Shown here: piece by piece, positions 45,398 to 57,598 of the stretch
How positions within the stretch are numbered: the first letter of the stretch is position 1
Layout: every line of letters starts with the position of its first letter
From: Pseudovirgaria hyperparasitica
Taxonomy: Eukaryota; Ascomycota; Dothideomycetes; Acrospermales; Acrospermaceae
Reading direction: 5' to 3'
Assembly (NCBI RefSeq): GCF_010093815.1
Contig: NW_022985550.1
Span: forward strand, 943,074-1,007,073
Length of the DNA stretch: 64,000 nt
Notes under the pieces: model-generated
Database searches by the model: none
Told to the model about the DNA's origin: nothing
The model's input: only the letters and a program-made list of their open reading frames with translations
Made by a program: the position numbers and the translations under genes

Positions 45398-45790
45398 TCA
45401 ACCGCGCTTCGACCCGTTTACTTTGCTCACTTCCTCCCTGTAACCGCAGCGTGTCAGTACATATGTTCCATCTACCAGCTGATCCACTCTTACTTCAGTT
45501 GCGTGGAGAAGTCATCAGTTGTATCGTCATCGTCCCAGCTCTCCTCCCATAGATGTGTGTTGCCGCTTGGTAGCTCGGTATCTTCCTGTGGCCAGTCTAC
45601 CACGGAGTCGTCAGTACACCACTCGCATATTCTCGGACTAGGACATACCTTCGACGGGAAAGTCTTCGAACTCATCGTCCTCTTCGAGCGTCGCCGCCGG
45701 CTTCTGCTGGTCTTTGGCAGTTTCGCTGTTGTTGGACTCGCCGACGATGGCTTTTGAGGTTGTCGCAGATCCTGAAGCTGCGCCAGACAT
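45398..45790 (-). CDS. sem1: 26S proteasome lid subunit Sem1/Dss1
   Basis: Small acidic, disordered protein that staples the proteasome lid and also serves TREX-2 and BRCA2-type complexes. Exons 45790-45649, 45596-45494, 45437-45398 (94 aa). The two conserved acidic Trp boxes are visible and are split by the first intron: EEDDEFEDFPVE-DW and HLWEESWDDDDTTDDFS. The C-terminal helix (STQLKEEVSKV) spans the second splice junction. All introns keep frame. A shorter unspliced reading of the locus would miss the C-terminal helix. Confidence 0.93.
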
Positions 45791-46122
45791 TTTGAGTAAA
45801 GCACCACGTTATGTTGATGGTGAGATTTCGACAGTGAGAGACCGTGACGTGGGGGAGAAAGCGAGGTTACATATTGTGACCTGCTGAAGTTCCGATGTAG
45901 ATGCCAAACGGTTACTCAGCTGCTGTTTGATACCATATTCGGTTTAGCGTGATCTAAGACATAAAGATGCCGCTGATACGTCAGCTTTGGAGGTAGTCGA
46001 AACCCATTCCTGCTTTCTTCGGAATGCCTAGTGAGCATATCGCGACAAAATTTCTCGATAAGTTTTCTCTCGTGAGAGTCTCTTGAAAGTGCCTGATTTC
46101 ATCGATATTGCACAACGTGAGC
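45791..46122. other. Divergent promoter sem1 / iml2
   Basis: 332 bp. I looked for the proteasome-associated control element (GGTGGCAAA) and did not see it. No RNA gene. Confidence 0.5.
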
Positions 46123-48635
46123 ATGAGTTTGCGAAGCTTACTAGGCAGGGGCCAGCCCAATGGTTCGACACAATCATTGAGTGCTCTGGATGAGCCGAAC
46201 CTGAGTTTGTCTACCGTCAGTATATAGCTAGCATTATGCTAATACGCGAGAAGTTGCGGATGCTATGGAAGGTACACAACAAAGCATATGCCTGGTCCTT
46301 CAACTATACTGATCACCTGATTTCACAGGCGCTGCTTTGATAATGAACGATGACGTGGATGGTGCTGAGACACGTCTCAGTCGGATGAATTCTCCATTTC
46401 ACAAGGTATGCTTCGGTGAATCAGCTGCACTCACTCGAGTACGTCCATTCTCAAACAAGTTTGATTAGATGGGCCAGGGAGTCGTTGTCTTCTTACGAGC
46501 CACCCTAGGATTTGAGCCAGAGATCATGCGTCAAGGTAGACATCTAAGGCTCATAGCAAAGTGAGCTGACTGACAGTAATTAGCCTCAGAAAAACTTAGT
46601 GAGGCAGAAAGCAGCGCCTACGAGCATCACAAACATGCTCTAAAGAGAGGATCCACGTATGGGTCCATCATCTATCCAGCGGGGACTGAATTTGCTCTTT
46701 GTCAAGCACAAGCGCAGCTGCTGGGTGCTGTTCTTGCCGTGCTGAATGAAAGCTTGCCAGAGAGCATTAAGGGCTTCTATAAAATGCGAAAAGCTTATGT
46801 GACTCTTGACAGCATTCTGTCTTCGGAGACGGCCTATGTTCATAGCAGCAGCACAAACAATCCTGCAGATACCCACAGAAGGTCTTTAAAGTCTCTCCCT
46901 GCCGTATCTGGGAAGGTCCATATTGCTGGTAATAGCCGTCCCGGCACAGAACTTCCTTCGCAGCAACCGTCGACAGAAGCAAGCAGTGAAGCTGTCAGTC
47001 GGAACAATAGTGATGATGAAGATGAGTTTTTCGAAGCTGACGAGGACCACGAAGGAGCTTCGACACCACAGGAATATATTGGAAACCTTACCGAGAACGA
47101 GCCAAGTGACTCGAAACCTGACAGTACACGGTCCGCTATCTACCAGTTAGAACGCAAGTTTACGAGCGTAACTTTGACGGACGGACCAGAGAAAGAACTG
47201 TTCAGCGAGCATCCTACAGATGGCTTCATCCACGCTGGCTCAAACCTTTGCTTTGGCATTCTATCGTTAATCATCTCCATGATACCGCCAGCTTTCTCGA
47301 TGCTCCTTAAAATTGTAGGGTTCCACGGTGATAAAGAGCGCGGTATACAGATGCTTTGGCAATCAACCAAGTTCAATAACGTGTATGCTGCCATTGGGGG
47401 TCTTGTTCTATTTGGTTACTACCATGGTATCATGGGTTTCTGTGACATTCAACCCCCGAGTGGACCAGGTTCCTACCCAAAGGAACAGCTGAGTATCCTA
47501 TTAGTAGCAATGCGAGAGCGGTTTCCAAAAAGTGCTTTATGGAGATTGGAAGAGGCACGAATGATGGCCAATGAGAAACGACTCGAAGAGGCAGTTGAGT
47601 TCATGGACAAGTCAGAACCGAGCGCCATGGAGCAAATCGATGCTCTGGCATGGTTTGAACGATGCTTGTATCTCATGTACCTGCATCGCTACGAGGAAAC
47701 ATCGAAGGCATTCCAAGAGGTTTGTAAAACTACGCGAATGCCTCAATGATATGTACTGAATCTCCACAGCTATGTACTAAGAACAACTGGTCCCATGGTT
47801 TATACCTATACATTGCAGCATCTGCGCATGTCGAGCTATACAGAAAATACAAAAAATCGGAACCCGACGAAGCTGTAAGCATCAGCCATTACCCTTCCCA
47901 GATACAAGTTTACAATTGACACTTCTAGGCTCGTCAAGCCAAGATAGCCACCGACCTATTCCACCGTGTGCCCCAGAAAGCCGGCCGGAAACGCTTCCTC
48001 GCCCGCCAACTTCCATTCGACACCTTCACCATGCGCAAGATATCTAAATGGGATGCACGCGCCCGTGACCGCAAGATTCCTTTCATCGACGCCATCGGCG
48101 TATCCCCTATCGAGGAAATCATTTATTTCTGGAACGGCTACAAGCGCATGGGGCCTCAGCAACTGCAGATGACGCTTGCGAATCTTGGGTGGCCAGATCA
48201 AAACGCGTACCATGGCTGGAGTGAGGAGATTGACGAACATTCTATCCAAACGCTTTTGAAAGCGATAACGATCCGACACATGGGAGACTTTCAAGAGGGC
48301 AGGAGATTGCTCTCAGAGGAGATTATGGGGCACGACCGGGCGCTTTTCAAGGGGCATCTAAAGGATAGTTGGACGGCGCCGTGTGCACGGTATGAGTTTG
48401 CGGCGAGTTTGTGGGTTGAAATGCAGAAGAACGGCGAGGAGGACGCTCTGAAGCTGCAGGAGATATCAGGTCATCTCGAGGAGGTCTCGCGGTGGGAAAG
48501 CTACGATCTAGATGCCAGGTTCGTGTTTCCTTCACATAATGTGCTATGGCCATTGCTGACTAGTAAAGAATGGGTATCCGCATTACGACGGCAAAGGATA
48601 CACTAAAACAGCTGGATGTACGACCGACTATATAA
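46123..48635 (+). CDS. iml2: IML2 / TTC39-family TPR-like protein
   Basis: Yeast Iml2 is needed for clearing protein inclusions with lipid droplets and localises to mitochondria, cytosol and nucleus. Eight exons: 46123-46204, 46254-46271, 46329-46405, 46469-46535, 46584-47719, 47770-47874, 47929-48518, 48569-48635 (713 aa). Exon 2 is an 18-nt microexon that completes DEPNLIADAMEGAALIMNDD. Family landmarks: FHKMGQGVVVFLRATLGFE, KGFYKMRKAYVTLDSIL, FIHAGSNLCFGILSLIISMI (membrane-associated), FHGDKERGIQMLWQSTKF, RFPKSALWRLEEARMMANEK, KRFLARQLPFDTF, DAIGVSPIEEIIYFWNGYKR. The last exon restores DARMGIRITTAKDTL; without that splice the end is unrelated sequence. The internal acidic linker DDEDEFFEADEDHEG is disordered. 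Confidence 0.85.
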
Positions 48636-49044
48636 TATGGCCAGAGTTCGAGACACGCGCGTACCACAAGTTAGCTTGATATATACTCATGGTAAGCTCT
48701 ACTATGATATCGTAGCCATAGTATGATAGTAACGTTTCAAGGAATAGATACAAGTATAGACGTTTCTAGACTTAATATCCCCATATTCGGGACGCCGTTG
48801 CCGTTACTCCTAGACAAAATACAGAGCAGACTTCAGAATGTCACTCAATTTAGCTACAAGAAGTATTTCTTTAAGATACCATATTCTATGGCCATGTGAA
48901 AGAAGTGGGCCTGTGACTGGGCTGCAAGATGTTAGACGTCCCTCTGCCATTGTCTAGACATCATAGCATCATAATGACTCGGTTCCTGGACGCCATCCTT
49001 TACAGATGGGGTTCGTCATCAAGCGATGTGGAGGGGGACGCCAA
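48636..49044. other. Convergent 3' region iml2 / MFS transporter
   Basis: 409 bp between facing stops, AT-leaning with several TATA and ATATAT runs near 48630-48770. No coding similarity is seen. Confidence 0.5.
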
Positions 49045-50824
49045 TCATGCCATACCATTCCTCTTTCCGTCACTGAGAGCGTTCAAAGAAAGAATTCGGA
49101 AGTCTAACTTAGCATACGGATCATGAACAGGCAGATCGTGATCCACCAATTCTGTCGTCGACTCGTATGTCATTTTCTCTTCAACAGTGAGGTCTGACGT
49201 TGCAGCTTTTATCCTGACGAACGCAAGGGTGATGATGAGCGAGACTACTGCTACAGCGAATCCAAACCATAACGCCGCTTTGAAGCTCCAGATTTCGCCG
49301 TGCTTTCGCTGAGAGATCGCAACAACTTCTGCGCATCCAATGAAAAGTGCCGTGCCAAGGTGAACAAGCGCACTGTTGATAGCGTTCGCGATGCCTTGCT
49401 CCTTGAGCGGAACGCTATTCGAGATCTGGCAAAGTCAGTAAGGGCTTCTCCAAGTGGCGCAAGGAGATACCCACGAAGACATTTGAGACCGTGAAGGACG
49501 TGTCGACACCAATAGTGGCACATATCATGGCTGGGAAGGTGAAAGCCCAGTAATTGGCTCCTGGAGGTGCGATTGCGAAAAGTAACGGCGCGACGATAAA
49601 TGTGACACTTGCGATAATCAAGAGAATGGTACCAGAAATTCGGTCCAAGATCTTGCCACTGACGAGAGCAATAATAGCGCCGCCAACCACCATGGGTAAG
49701 AACCAAGAAACAATTTGGATAGATGATGCGCCCATTGCCTTCGTCATGCTGTTGGGTTGTTAGATCCCTAGCTGATGAAGACAAGTCGAAGCTTGAAATG
49801 ATCACGACTTACTAGAATGTACCATAGTACATGTATATGCTCAACGCTCCCCACTCAAGAAGGAGCGATAACATCAAAGCTTTCATGTACTTAACTTTGA
49901 AAACACTTGGGGGTATAAGAGGATTGGTGGCGATCCAGCCTTCGTAAAATGTCGTAATGATCGTAGATCCAATACCTACAGCGAGGGTACCGAGAACGTG
50001 AGGTGAAAGCCATCCTTTCTTTGCATGTGCGCTCTCGGTGATGGCGAATACAATCAGAATAACAGTTATTGGTATTGTGAAAAAGCCAATCCAGTCCATC
50101 CGGACACCCATGCCTTTGCGCTCCTTGATGTCAGACGGTATGGTGAACCACGCCACGACAGCGGTGGAAGCTGATATTCCACCGCCAATCCAAAAGTACA
50201 GCTTCCAATTGACATACTCCTGACTGAGTCCGGCGGATAGGATTCCTAGGAAGAAACCCAGAGGAGCACAGGCGCCGTATATGGCGAAAACGATGTTCTT
50301 GCGGGGGCCAGGACGGTAGATGCTACCAATAAGCATGAGACCGGCGGGAAGAAACGATGCTGCTCCGATACCCTGGGATACGCGGCATAAGTTAAGCATA
50401 AGCTCGTTTCGAGCAAAGCCGGCAGCGACAGCCGTCATGGTAAGCCATACTAAACCCGCCACATAAAAGGGGAAGCCACCGTACATATCTATGAGCTAGA
50501 TCAGTAGTGAACCATCACACACCCCAAATATAATCTACCTGATAAACGACCCATGGGAAGCAAAAGAGCGCAAATTGCTAGTGGGAATGCTTCGGCTGGC
50601 CAAGTTTGTTTTGCGGGTGGAATGTTGAGGTCCTCAACCGCGCGGGGAATGATCACATTGAACCCAGACGTGGAGTACTCCACCAGAATCTGAGACATGG
50701 CGATCGAGAAGACAAATCCTACTTCTTGCCAGAAAGTCCGGAGGCCATCAGGTCGTTTGTTTCCAAGGATCCCTAGATGAGCTTTTCTGGATGCCTCGTC
50801 ATCAAAGTTCGCAAGAATCGTCAA
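49045..50824 (-). CDS. MFS transporter, 14-TM DHA2 type
   Basis: Proton-coupled exporter of the plasma membrane or vacuole; relatives export drugs, aminotriazole or secondary metabolites. Exons 50824-50539, 50488-49813, 49748-49475, 49425-49045 (538 aa). I count 14 hydrophobic segments. MFS signatures: GRLSDMYG (motif A, rebuilt across the first splice site), LNLCRVSQGIGAASFLPAG (motif B) and GACAPLGFFLGILSAG (motif C, antiporters). An extra pair of helices between 6 and 7 is typical of DHA2. The third donor must be GTGGGT (after ..SNVF) to keep frame into ISNSVPLKEQGIANAINSAL. It lies ~38 kb from the PKS-NRPS with housekeeping genes between, so a link is not indicated. Confidence 0.88.
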
Positions 50825-52767
50825 GCTGCGAAGGCTGGTTCCGGTAGTATGACTACATGGAGCGCAAAGGGTTACCTCGCTGATATTGATAGCGAGCGGG
50901 GAACTGGTTCTATGACACCTCTATGAGCAAGCTGGGTTAAGGCCAAGATTGAATTTCACCAACACAGAAGGGGTTTTGTCGACCATCGTTGCTTTTAACG
51001 AAAGTGTGGTACCAAGAGACGAGAATCAATCATCAAGCAAGGTTCTTTCGTTACTCGTCAGAATGGAAATTGTAGAGCGGCTTCTGCTAATGAGTCGGTG
51101 CCATACTGGTGATGCAAGCACCAAAAAGAGAGATGATAATGTAAGAAAGGCTGGGACTCATTCGTGCGATCTGGAGGAGAGTAACGGGTAGACGAGTAAA
51201 TATAAGATTAAACAGGGCGTAATTACGCATTACGATCGCTTCCAAGTCTGAAAGAGCAGATGGCGAACTACGGCCAGTGCTCCATTCGCCGGTACTAGCC
51301 TCTGAACGCAAGGGAAACACAGTGTAGAGGGAAGGCATCGAGTGATGCTCCTGTTCACATGTGGTATCCATCTCCACAACAACTCCATGTGGCTACGAGT
51401 TTCAACGAGCTCCCGCTCTAGGGTGCAATGAGTATCCGAGCTCCTTCTCATACTTAGTTCTTTGCTTAAATTGAGGCATTACAGTAATTATCAACTAGAG
51501 AATGTGATAGAGATGGTTCGTGGCGGTCCTGTCGGTCACATAAAGGAATATAGTCGGCTATTCACGACTTGAAATTGGTAAGTAAGTCTGCCCGTTCTTA
51601 ACGTTATTGCGGCACAATCTGTGCGGTCGGCCGTAAGAAGCGACTGTTCGTGTAGGCCTTCATCTAGAAAGGTAAGTGAAGATTTCATAGCCCTAATGGG
51701 CTAGAGTGTTGAACGATGTGGCTGGGTGAAGACAGGGATACTATCGAGCCGCAATGGCATGCTCGCGCTGGGTGTGTATCCCGAAGTTATCTCCGCCATC
51801 GCTTAACAGATGATGAGGTCAGCGAGAGTGAAACAGCAAATGGAGACCCAATGGCAAGGAGGACATGGACAGCTCTGTCTCTGTTGGAGACAATCCGGTC
51901 GTTTGTCCGGCCAAACCTCACGGCGGCTCTGCTTGCTCATGCCTGTCCCGGGAACTCGAAGGATGGATGTCCTTGTGCCTTCACTACGCAAGAGTGATCG
52001 GCAAATTTTCTAGAATGCATTTCCCTACCCTTGATGTAAAGGATCTTTGTTCATTGCTCCCTTCGATCGACAAGTTTCCGTGCTGTAGAATCTCCATAGA
52101 TCTTTTAGTGATATCAGTATTTAGTTGCAAATATTAAAGAATCATGGTAAGGTGACACAGCTTAGCGCCCCCGGCCAACGGGATACCTTGCTAACAATAA
52201 TTTCACCGAGCGGGCCATGCCGCTGTTCGAGATCTTCTGGGCCAGCTCTATGTTCACATTTGACGTGAGCACTATGAGCAGCGAAATGTCCGTCATGGCC
52301 AGATGAGGCACGGTTTGACTTCAGATGATTGATGGTAGCCTTCCTCACTAGTTTACTTGCATATAAGGTTGATCCTTGACTGACTCGTTGCTCGCATATT
52401 ACTAGTTAGGCTTGGTTTTTCGACTATGCTGATCGTCTGTGCATTACGACGAGTATCAATTTTTAGGTCTGTCAATAAATTGATCGACATGTCTATACAT
52501 GCTTCACCTTTTCCACTTGCTTTGCGTTTGCCTCAAGACACATCAGCGGGATGCAAGTGAGGATTGAAGATGAGACAATGTGAGTTGGACTCCATTAATT
52601 ACACAATAAGCATTCAGGGTCACCTGGAAACCCACCCCTCTGTCTGAGACCCGGTGCTCATGACAACGCCGCCATTATGCAACCTTTGGGCCTACATGGA
52701 ACCAAACGCAACGCCGGTGATATGTTGACACCAATGCTAAGAACCAAACGGCTTGAAAAATGACCCA
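50825..52767. other. Long intergenic region upstream of the MFS gene
   Basis: 1.94 kb between the prp5 stop and the MFS start (both minus strand). Short frames (50-96 codons) exist, none recognisable. A long promoter suits a regulated transporter. No repeat or RNA gene was identified. Confidence 0.5.
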
Positions 52768-55700
52768 CTATACAACGCTGTAACGACCGGAAGCTGGAGC
52801 GCGGAGGGCAGTTGTCGCCGCTGCAATCGTACCCTCTTTGAGCAGCCTGTCCAACTCTGCAACGGCACCTTTGACCTGCATCTCAGTATCTCCTTCGATG
52901 AGAATATACAGCTTTGGTGCTTCGCCCTCTTCTGGCTCCTTGCCTGCTGCATAGAAATTGCCCTTGGTAGTGATAGAGGTACCAGTGGCATCGAGAATCT
53001 TGGCAACATTGGTACGGTTTGTGACGGCCCAGCGGGCTTTCTGCGGGAAATCATTGATGTTGATCGTAGTATGATAGAGTCCAGCGTCAGGACCTCTGTT
53101 ATCGATAGGTTGACCAGGGAATATTGTACCACGTTTACTCAAACGATTGTTGACCTTATCCGCAGCGGCTCTAACTTTGTCTAGAGGATTGCCAGAGCCA
53201 CGCGGTGTCGACTCAGGCTTTTCTGTCTTGTGAATGATGACATTGTCCAAATCGATGAGACCGTGATGCTCGTGGAGAGGTGCGGCAGGGGGCTGAGCCT
53301 GAGCCTGAGCCTTCGCAGAAGCGACAATAGGCGTACCTTTGGTTTTGGCAGCGATCTCCTCGTCCAACTTCTTGTCCGCTTCATCATCTTGCTCATCTGG
53401 CTCGTCGCCGGTTTTGTATGCTTGACGCTCGCGCTGTTTAGTTGCATCTCGAAGCTCATCGTATTTGTCAATGCCTCGCCCGCCAAAGCCACGCCCATGT
53501 GTTTTTTCCTCGCCAGATTTGACCTTCTCCCTGAAAGAATCCGCAAGCTTTTTGACATCATCGGGGACCTCTTGACCGCTTTGTGTCAAAGCCTTTGATA
53601 TGTCGACAGCGTATCGATCTTGCTCGGGCGTAAGAAATGTGACAGCGGTACCGGTGTTGCCAGCCCTGCCAGTCCGGCCAACACGATGGACGTAGTCCTC
53701 TAGATGGTTAGGACAGTCAAAGTTGACCACAAGCTTTAGTTGTTTCACGTCGAGTCCCCGGGCAGCAACCGAGGTAGCGATCATTATTGGGAAAATACCC
53801 TTTTTGAAGTCATCAATGGTGGAGTCGCGGTCAATCTGATCTTTGCCACCGTGGATTGACATACATGGATAACCCTTACGCATTAGTTCTTTAAGTAAAG
53901 AATCGGCCGACTCCTGGCGCTCTACGAAAATGAGGGTTCGCACATCGTCATCATCCACATACAGCTCTCCTAGTAGCTCGAGCAGACGTCTGAACTTCGT
54001 AGCTTCTTCACGTACCTCTACGACTTGAGTGATTTCAGGTGCGACCACGCTCCTGCCTCCGACTTGGATTTCAATTGGTCGGTTCAGAACTTTGCGGGCT
54101 AAAGACTCCATTTGACGCGGAAATGTGGCTGAGAATAGGACTGTTTGTCGGTCTGGGCGAATATTGTTTAGAATCTTCATGATTTGTGGTTCAAAGCCCA
54201 TGTCGAACATGCGATCTGCCTCATCAAGAACAACGTACGTGACACGTGCCAGATTAGTGACTCGTCCTTGGTTGGCTGCCAATAGTTCAATGATGCGTCC
54301 AGTAGTACAAACGATGATCTCGGCGCCGCGCTTCAGATCCGCGATTTGGTCCTTGATGGGGGCGCCGCCGTAGGTACATACAGCACGCAGGTCGAGTGCT
54401 TTCAAAAAGGGCTTGCAGTCTCGATGGATCTGTGTGGCTAACTCACGAGTAGGCGCAATGATGAGGCCGACTGGACCATCCATACCTCCCAGCGGTCTCT
54501 GGTCTTTGATGTGTCGAAACATGGGAAGCATGAAAGCCACGGTTTTACCGGAGCCGGTCTTGGCAACACCAATCACGTCGCGCCCAGACATGATTGCAGG
54601 TATGGCCTGGGCTTGAATTGACGATGGCTTCTCGTATCCCAGCGACGATATGACGCCCAAAGTCTGCATACCGAGACCACATTGAGCCCATTTCTGAACC
54701 GGCGCTGGTACGTCGGTGCCCTTGACCTTGATCCCATCAAGCTCGAGGCGGATGTCTGCAATCTCTTCTGGGGTCAAGTCGGCTAACTCACCAGGTGGAA
54801 CATAGAAATTCTTTCGGAATGGCTCGTAACTCATCTTTTCATGATTGACGACCGCCATCTCCTTTTTCTTCGCACGCTTATGTGCCATGGCGAGGAGATC
54901 ATCTTCTTTGACACCGAAAGCTTCCTGATCTTCGCCTTCATCGCCGAAGAATGCTTCAGGTTCCTGTTTGCGTTTCTTAGCCAGGATCTTGGGCTTAGAA
55001 AGAGACTTCATTTCAGCCTGCTGCGCTTTAGTGCTCATTGTTTTCATGAAAGCATCAAGAGGATCTTCCTCCTCTTCTTCTACGACATCAATAACCGCAG
55101 CATCTGCCACGAGTGCCTCGGTCATAACAGCATCTGCGCTGGCGTTAGCAACATCCGTTTTGGAATCTTCCTCCTGTTGTTGTAGGCGCTCCTCTCTCCG
55201 CTCGGCAGCAAGGCGAGCAGCAGCAGCGACTTCTTCTTCGTTTCCTGCATCAAACGTGATGTCTTCGTCATCATCCACTTCAGGCTCTACATTAGCATGC
55301 TCCACGTCTTGGTCCGCTCCAAGCATAGCAGTTGCAGAAGTTGGCAATCTCTCAAGTTTCTTTTGAGTTGACTCTTCATCATCAAAATCAATCGCTCGTT
55401 TACTGTCAGCCTTGTCAATATCAGACTGCTTGTTGGTAATGCCAAACGCGTTCAACTTCCCGCTGGGCTTCATAATTTTGCCCTTGGTAGACGCCACTAC
55501 TGAAGTCAGAATGTTGGTTCTTAGCTCTGGTGGCAGACACTTACCAGGAAAGGCACGCTGCAGAGGTGGCGGTCTGGTTTTGTGGGCCTCCGGGATGGAC
55601 ACATCGTCGCCGAGAGCGGTTGAACCAGTTGTAGGCCCTGACGACTTCTTTACGATGGCCTTGGGATCGAACCTTTTCAGGGGTACGGGAGATGCTTTCT

Positions 55701-56494
55701 GAGAGAGCTCTGGATCATCAGGTAAGCTCGGAGCTGGTGTAGCTTCAGCACTTGCGGTCGCAGCGGCCTTCCGGTCCATCTCTTCAAGCAATCCGCGCGT
55801 TCCACCAGGAATCACTTGCTCCTTTTGCTTACGCTCCTGCTCAGCCCGTTGCTTGGCCTTCCACTGCTCGACCTTTGCAAGACGTTCCGCCTGCCTTTTC
55901 GCGTCATCAGCTTGCTTGACGGTGGGATTTGACTGTTTAGAGAATCAGTCACGGGTTCATCACAATGGTTTGTTCAGGATACAGTGCTCTCACCTCGCTT
56001 GCTCTTGAACCTGGAGTCTCATCGCGGGCTCGATCTCTGTCTCTATTACGAGACATGTCCCGATTGCGGTGACCCTTGCGATTGTCAGTAGAATCGTCGC
56101 GTCTTCGACGGTTCCTCTCCCTGGAATCATCTCGCCTGTATTCCCTATCTCTGCTATGTTCACGATAATCTCGGTCTCGGTGGCGATCTCTTCGATCGCG
56201 GACAGGAGAGCGTGCATGCCGGTCAGGACGATGACTATTGCTGTTCAGTCGGTCATTTTGACGATCTGGAGATCGATCCCTTCGTCCGTTACGAACATCG
56301 CGTCGTCGCTGTAGTGCCTGAAAATCAGTCTGGGAATGCTTGTACCGAGGACTATAATGACGAACCTCTGGAGTTCGCGATCGACCACGATAGGAACCAC
56401 GATCATCTCTGGGGCCACCATTATAGCGGCCATGTCTATCGCCCCAGGATTTTCCTGCTGGTGATCGTGAGCGAGTGTCCCTTGGGCGGGCCAT
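52768..56494 (-). CDS. prp5: DEAD-box splicing ATPase Prp5
   Basis: RNA-dependent ATPase that remodels the U2 snRNP and proofreads branch-point pairing during prespliceosome formation. Exons 56494-55994 and 55932-52768 (1221 aa). The N-terminus (~1-170) is an Arg/Asp/Ser-rich RD/RS domain. The Prp5-specific DPLDAFM motif, which contacts SF3b/U2, is present near residue 410 after an acidic run. Helicase core: Q motif region [22 protein letters not shown] (I), PTRELATQ (Ia), [13 protein letters not shown] (II), SATFPRQ (III), [10 protein letters not shown] (V), [10 protein letters not shown] (VI). The C-terminal region resembles the family's KH-like tail. The DEAD box and DPLDAFM together make the assignment firm. 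It is divergent from SF3a66. Confidence 0.95.
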
Positions 56495-56835
56495 TTGCGC
56501 CGGCTTAGTGACTAAGTGAGCTTTACTGGGAGAAGTGTCGCCGTTGTTTCTGTCAAGATACGGGTAGCCACGGTCAGTAAGGGAAAGCCGACATCAGACA
56601 CTAGTGTATAGATGATGACTGGGTCAGCACAGCTGTTTTGCGTGCGGAGTGTATGTGATAGTGAACCGTAAAGTAATGGTAGAAGTTGGCCTGACGTTGA
56701 TGCTCAAGTCTGCGTGGGGCGCTAGAAGGGTTATGTAAGTGGAGCTCTTCTCTCCGGGGCCGATAGTCATCTTCCTGAGGGCAACTTCACAAGCTCAACC
56801 CAGTTCAACGACGCGCCTAGACCCGGATCTCGATC
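56495..56835. promoter_or_regulatory. Shared divergent promoter prp5 / SF3a66
   Basis: 341 bp separating two start codons of functionally linked U2 snRNP genes. No canonical TATA box is evident. The interval is short enough for a single bidirectional nucleosome-free region. Confidence 0.5.
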
Positions 56836-57598
56836 ATGGACTACCAGGTATGTCTCGGATTGCACGAGAGCATTTGATAGGGGAAGAACTTGTTGACAAT
56901 AGAATCAGAATCGCGCCGGCTCAAAGTTTGGAGGAGGTGGTGTTGCCTCGCGTTCAGCTACCAATGCTGATCGACGTGAACGACTTCGCAAGCTTGCTCT
57001 CGAGACTATTGATCTTGATAAAGACCCTTACTTCTTCAAAAACCATGTTGGAAGCTATGAATGTCGTCTGTGTCTCACGGTTCATCAAAACGATGGATCC
57101 TATCTTGCCCACACCCAAGGTCGCAAGCATCAGACCAACTTGGCCCGTCGTGCTGCTAGGGAAGAGAAGGAGGGCAAGAACCGCCAAAACGCCATGCTAG
57201 CTATTCCTGGAATCCAGGTGCGACGCAATCTGATCAAGATTGGGCGTCCTGGCTACAAAATCACGAAGATTCGAGACCCCTTGACCAAACAAATCGGACT
57301 GTTCTTTCAACTCCACTACCCCGAGATTACCCCCGACATCGTTCCTCGCGTGCGTTTCATGAGTGCTTTTGAGCAGAAAGTTGAGAACCCAGACAAGAAT
57401 TATCAGTACCTTCTTGTCGCCGCTGAGCCCTATGAGACTTGCGGATTCAAGCTTCAGAGCCGGGAGGTGGACAGGCGAGATGGAAGGTACTGGACATGGT
57501 TCGATAAAGACAGCAAGGAATTCTGGATCCAAGTTCTGTTCAAGTCGGAGCGCGAGGACCGCTACAGTGGAGTACCAGGTCTAGCTCCTAGAAGATGA
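56836..57598 (+). CDS. prp11: SF3a subunit 2 (SF3a66 / Prp11)
   Basis: U2 snRNP protein of the SF3a heterotrimer, required for prespliceosome assembly. Exon 1 is only 12 nt (MDYQ, 56836-56847); exon 2 is 56903-57598 (235 aa in all). Exon 2 begins NQNRAGSKFGGGGVAS, the family's conserved start, and carries the matrin-type C2H2 zinc finger (YECRLCLTVHQNDGSYLAH ... GRKH, ~residues 54-78), then NLARRAAREEKE, GRPGYKITKIRDP, LFFQLHYPEI and YQYLLVAAEPYETCGFKL. It ends in GVPGLAPRR without the Pro-rich tail of metazoan SF3A2, as in other fungi. Confidence 0.95.

Noticed and set aside
49045-50824. MFS transporter as exporter for the PKS-NRPS product
   Set aside because: It is about 38 kb away with more than ten housekeeping genes in between.
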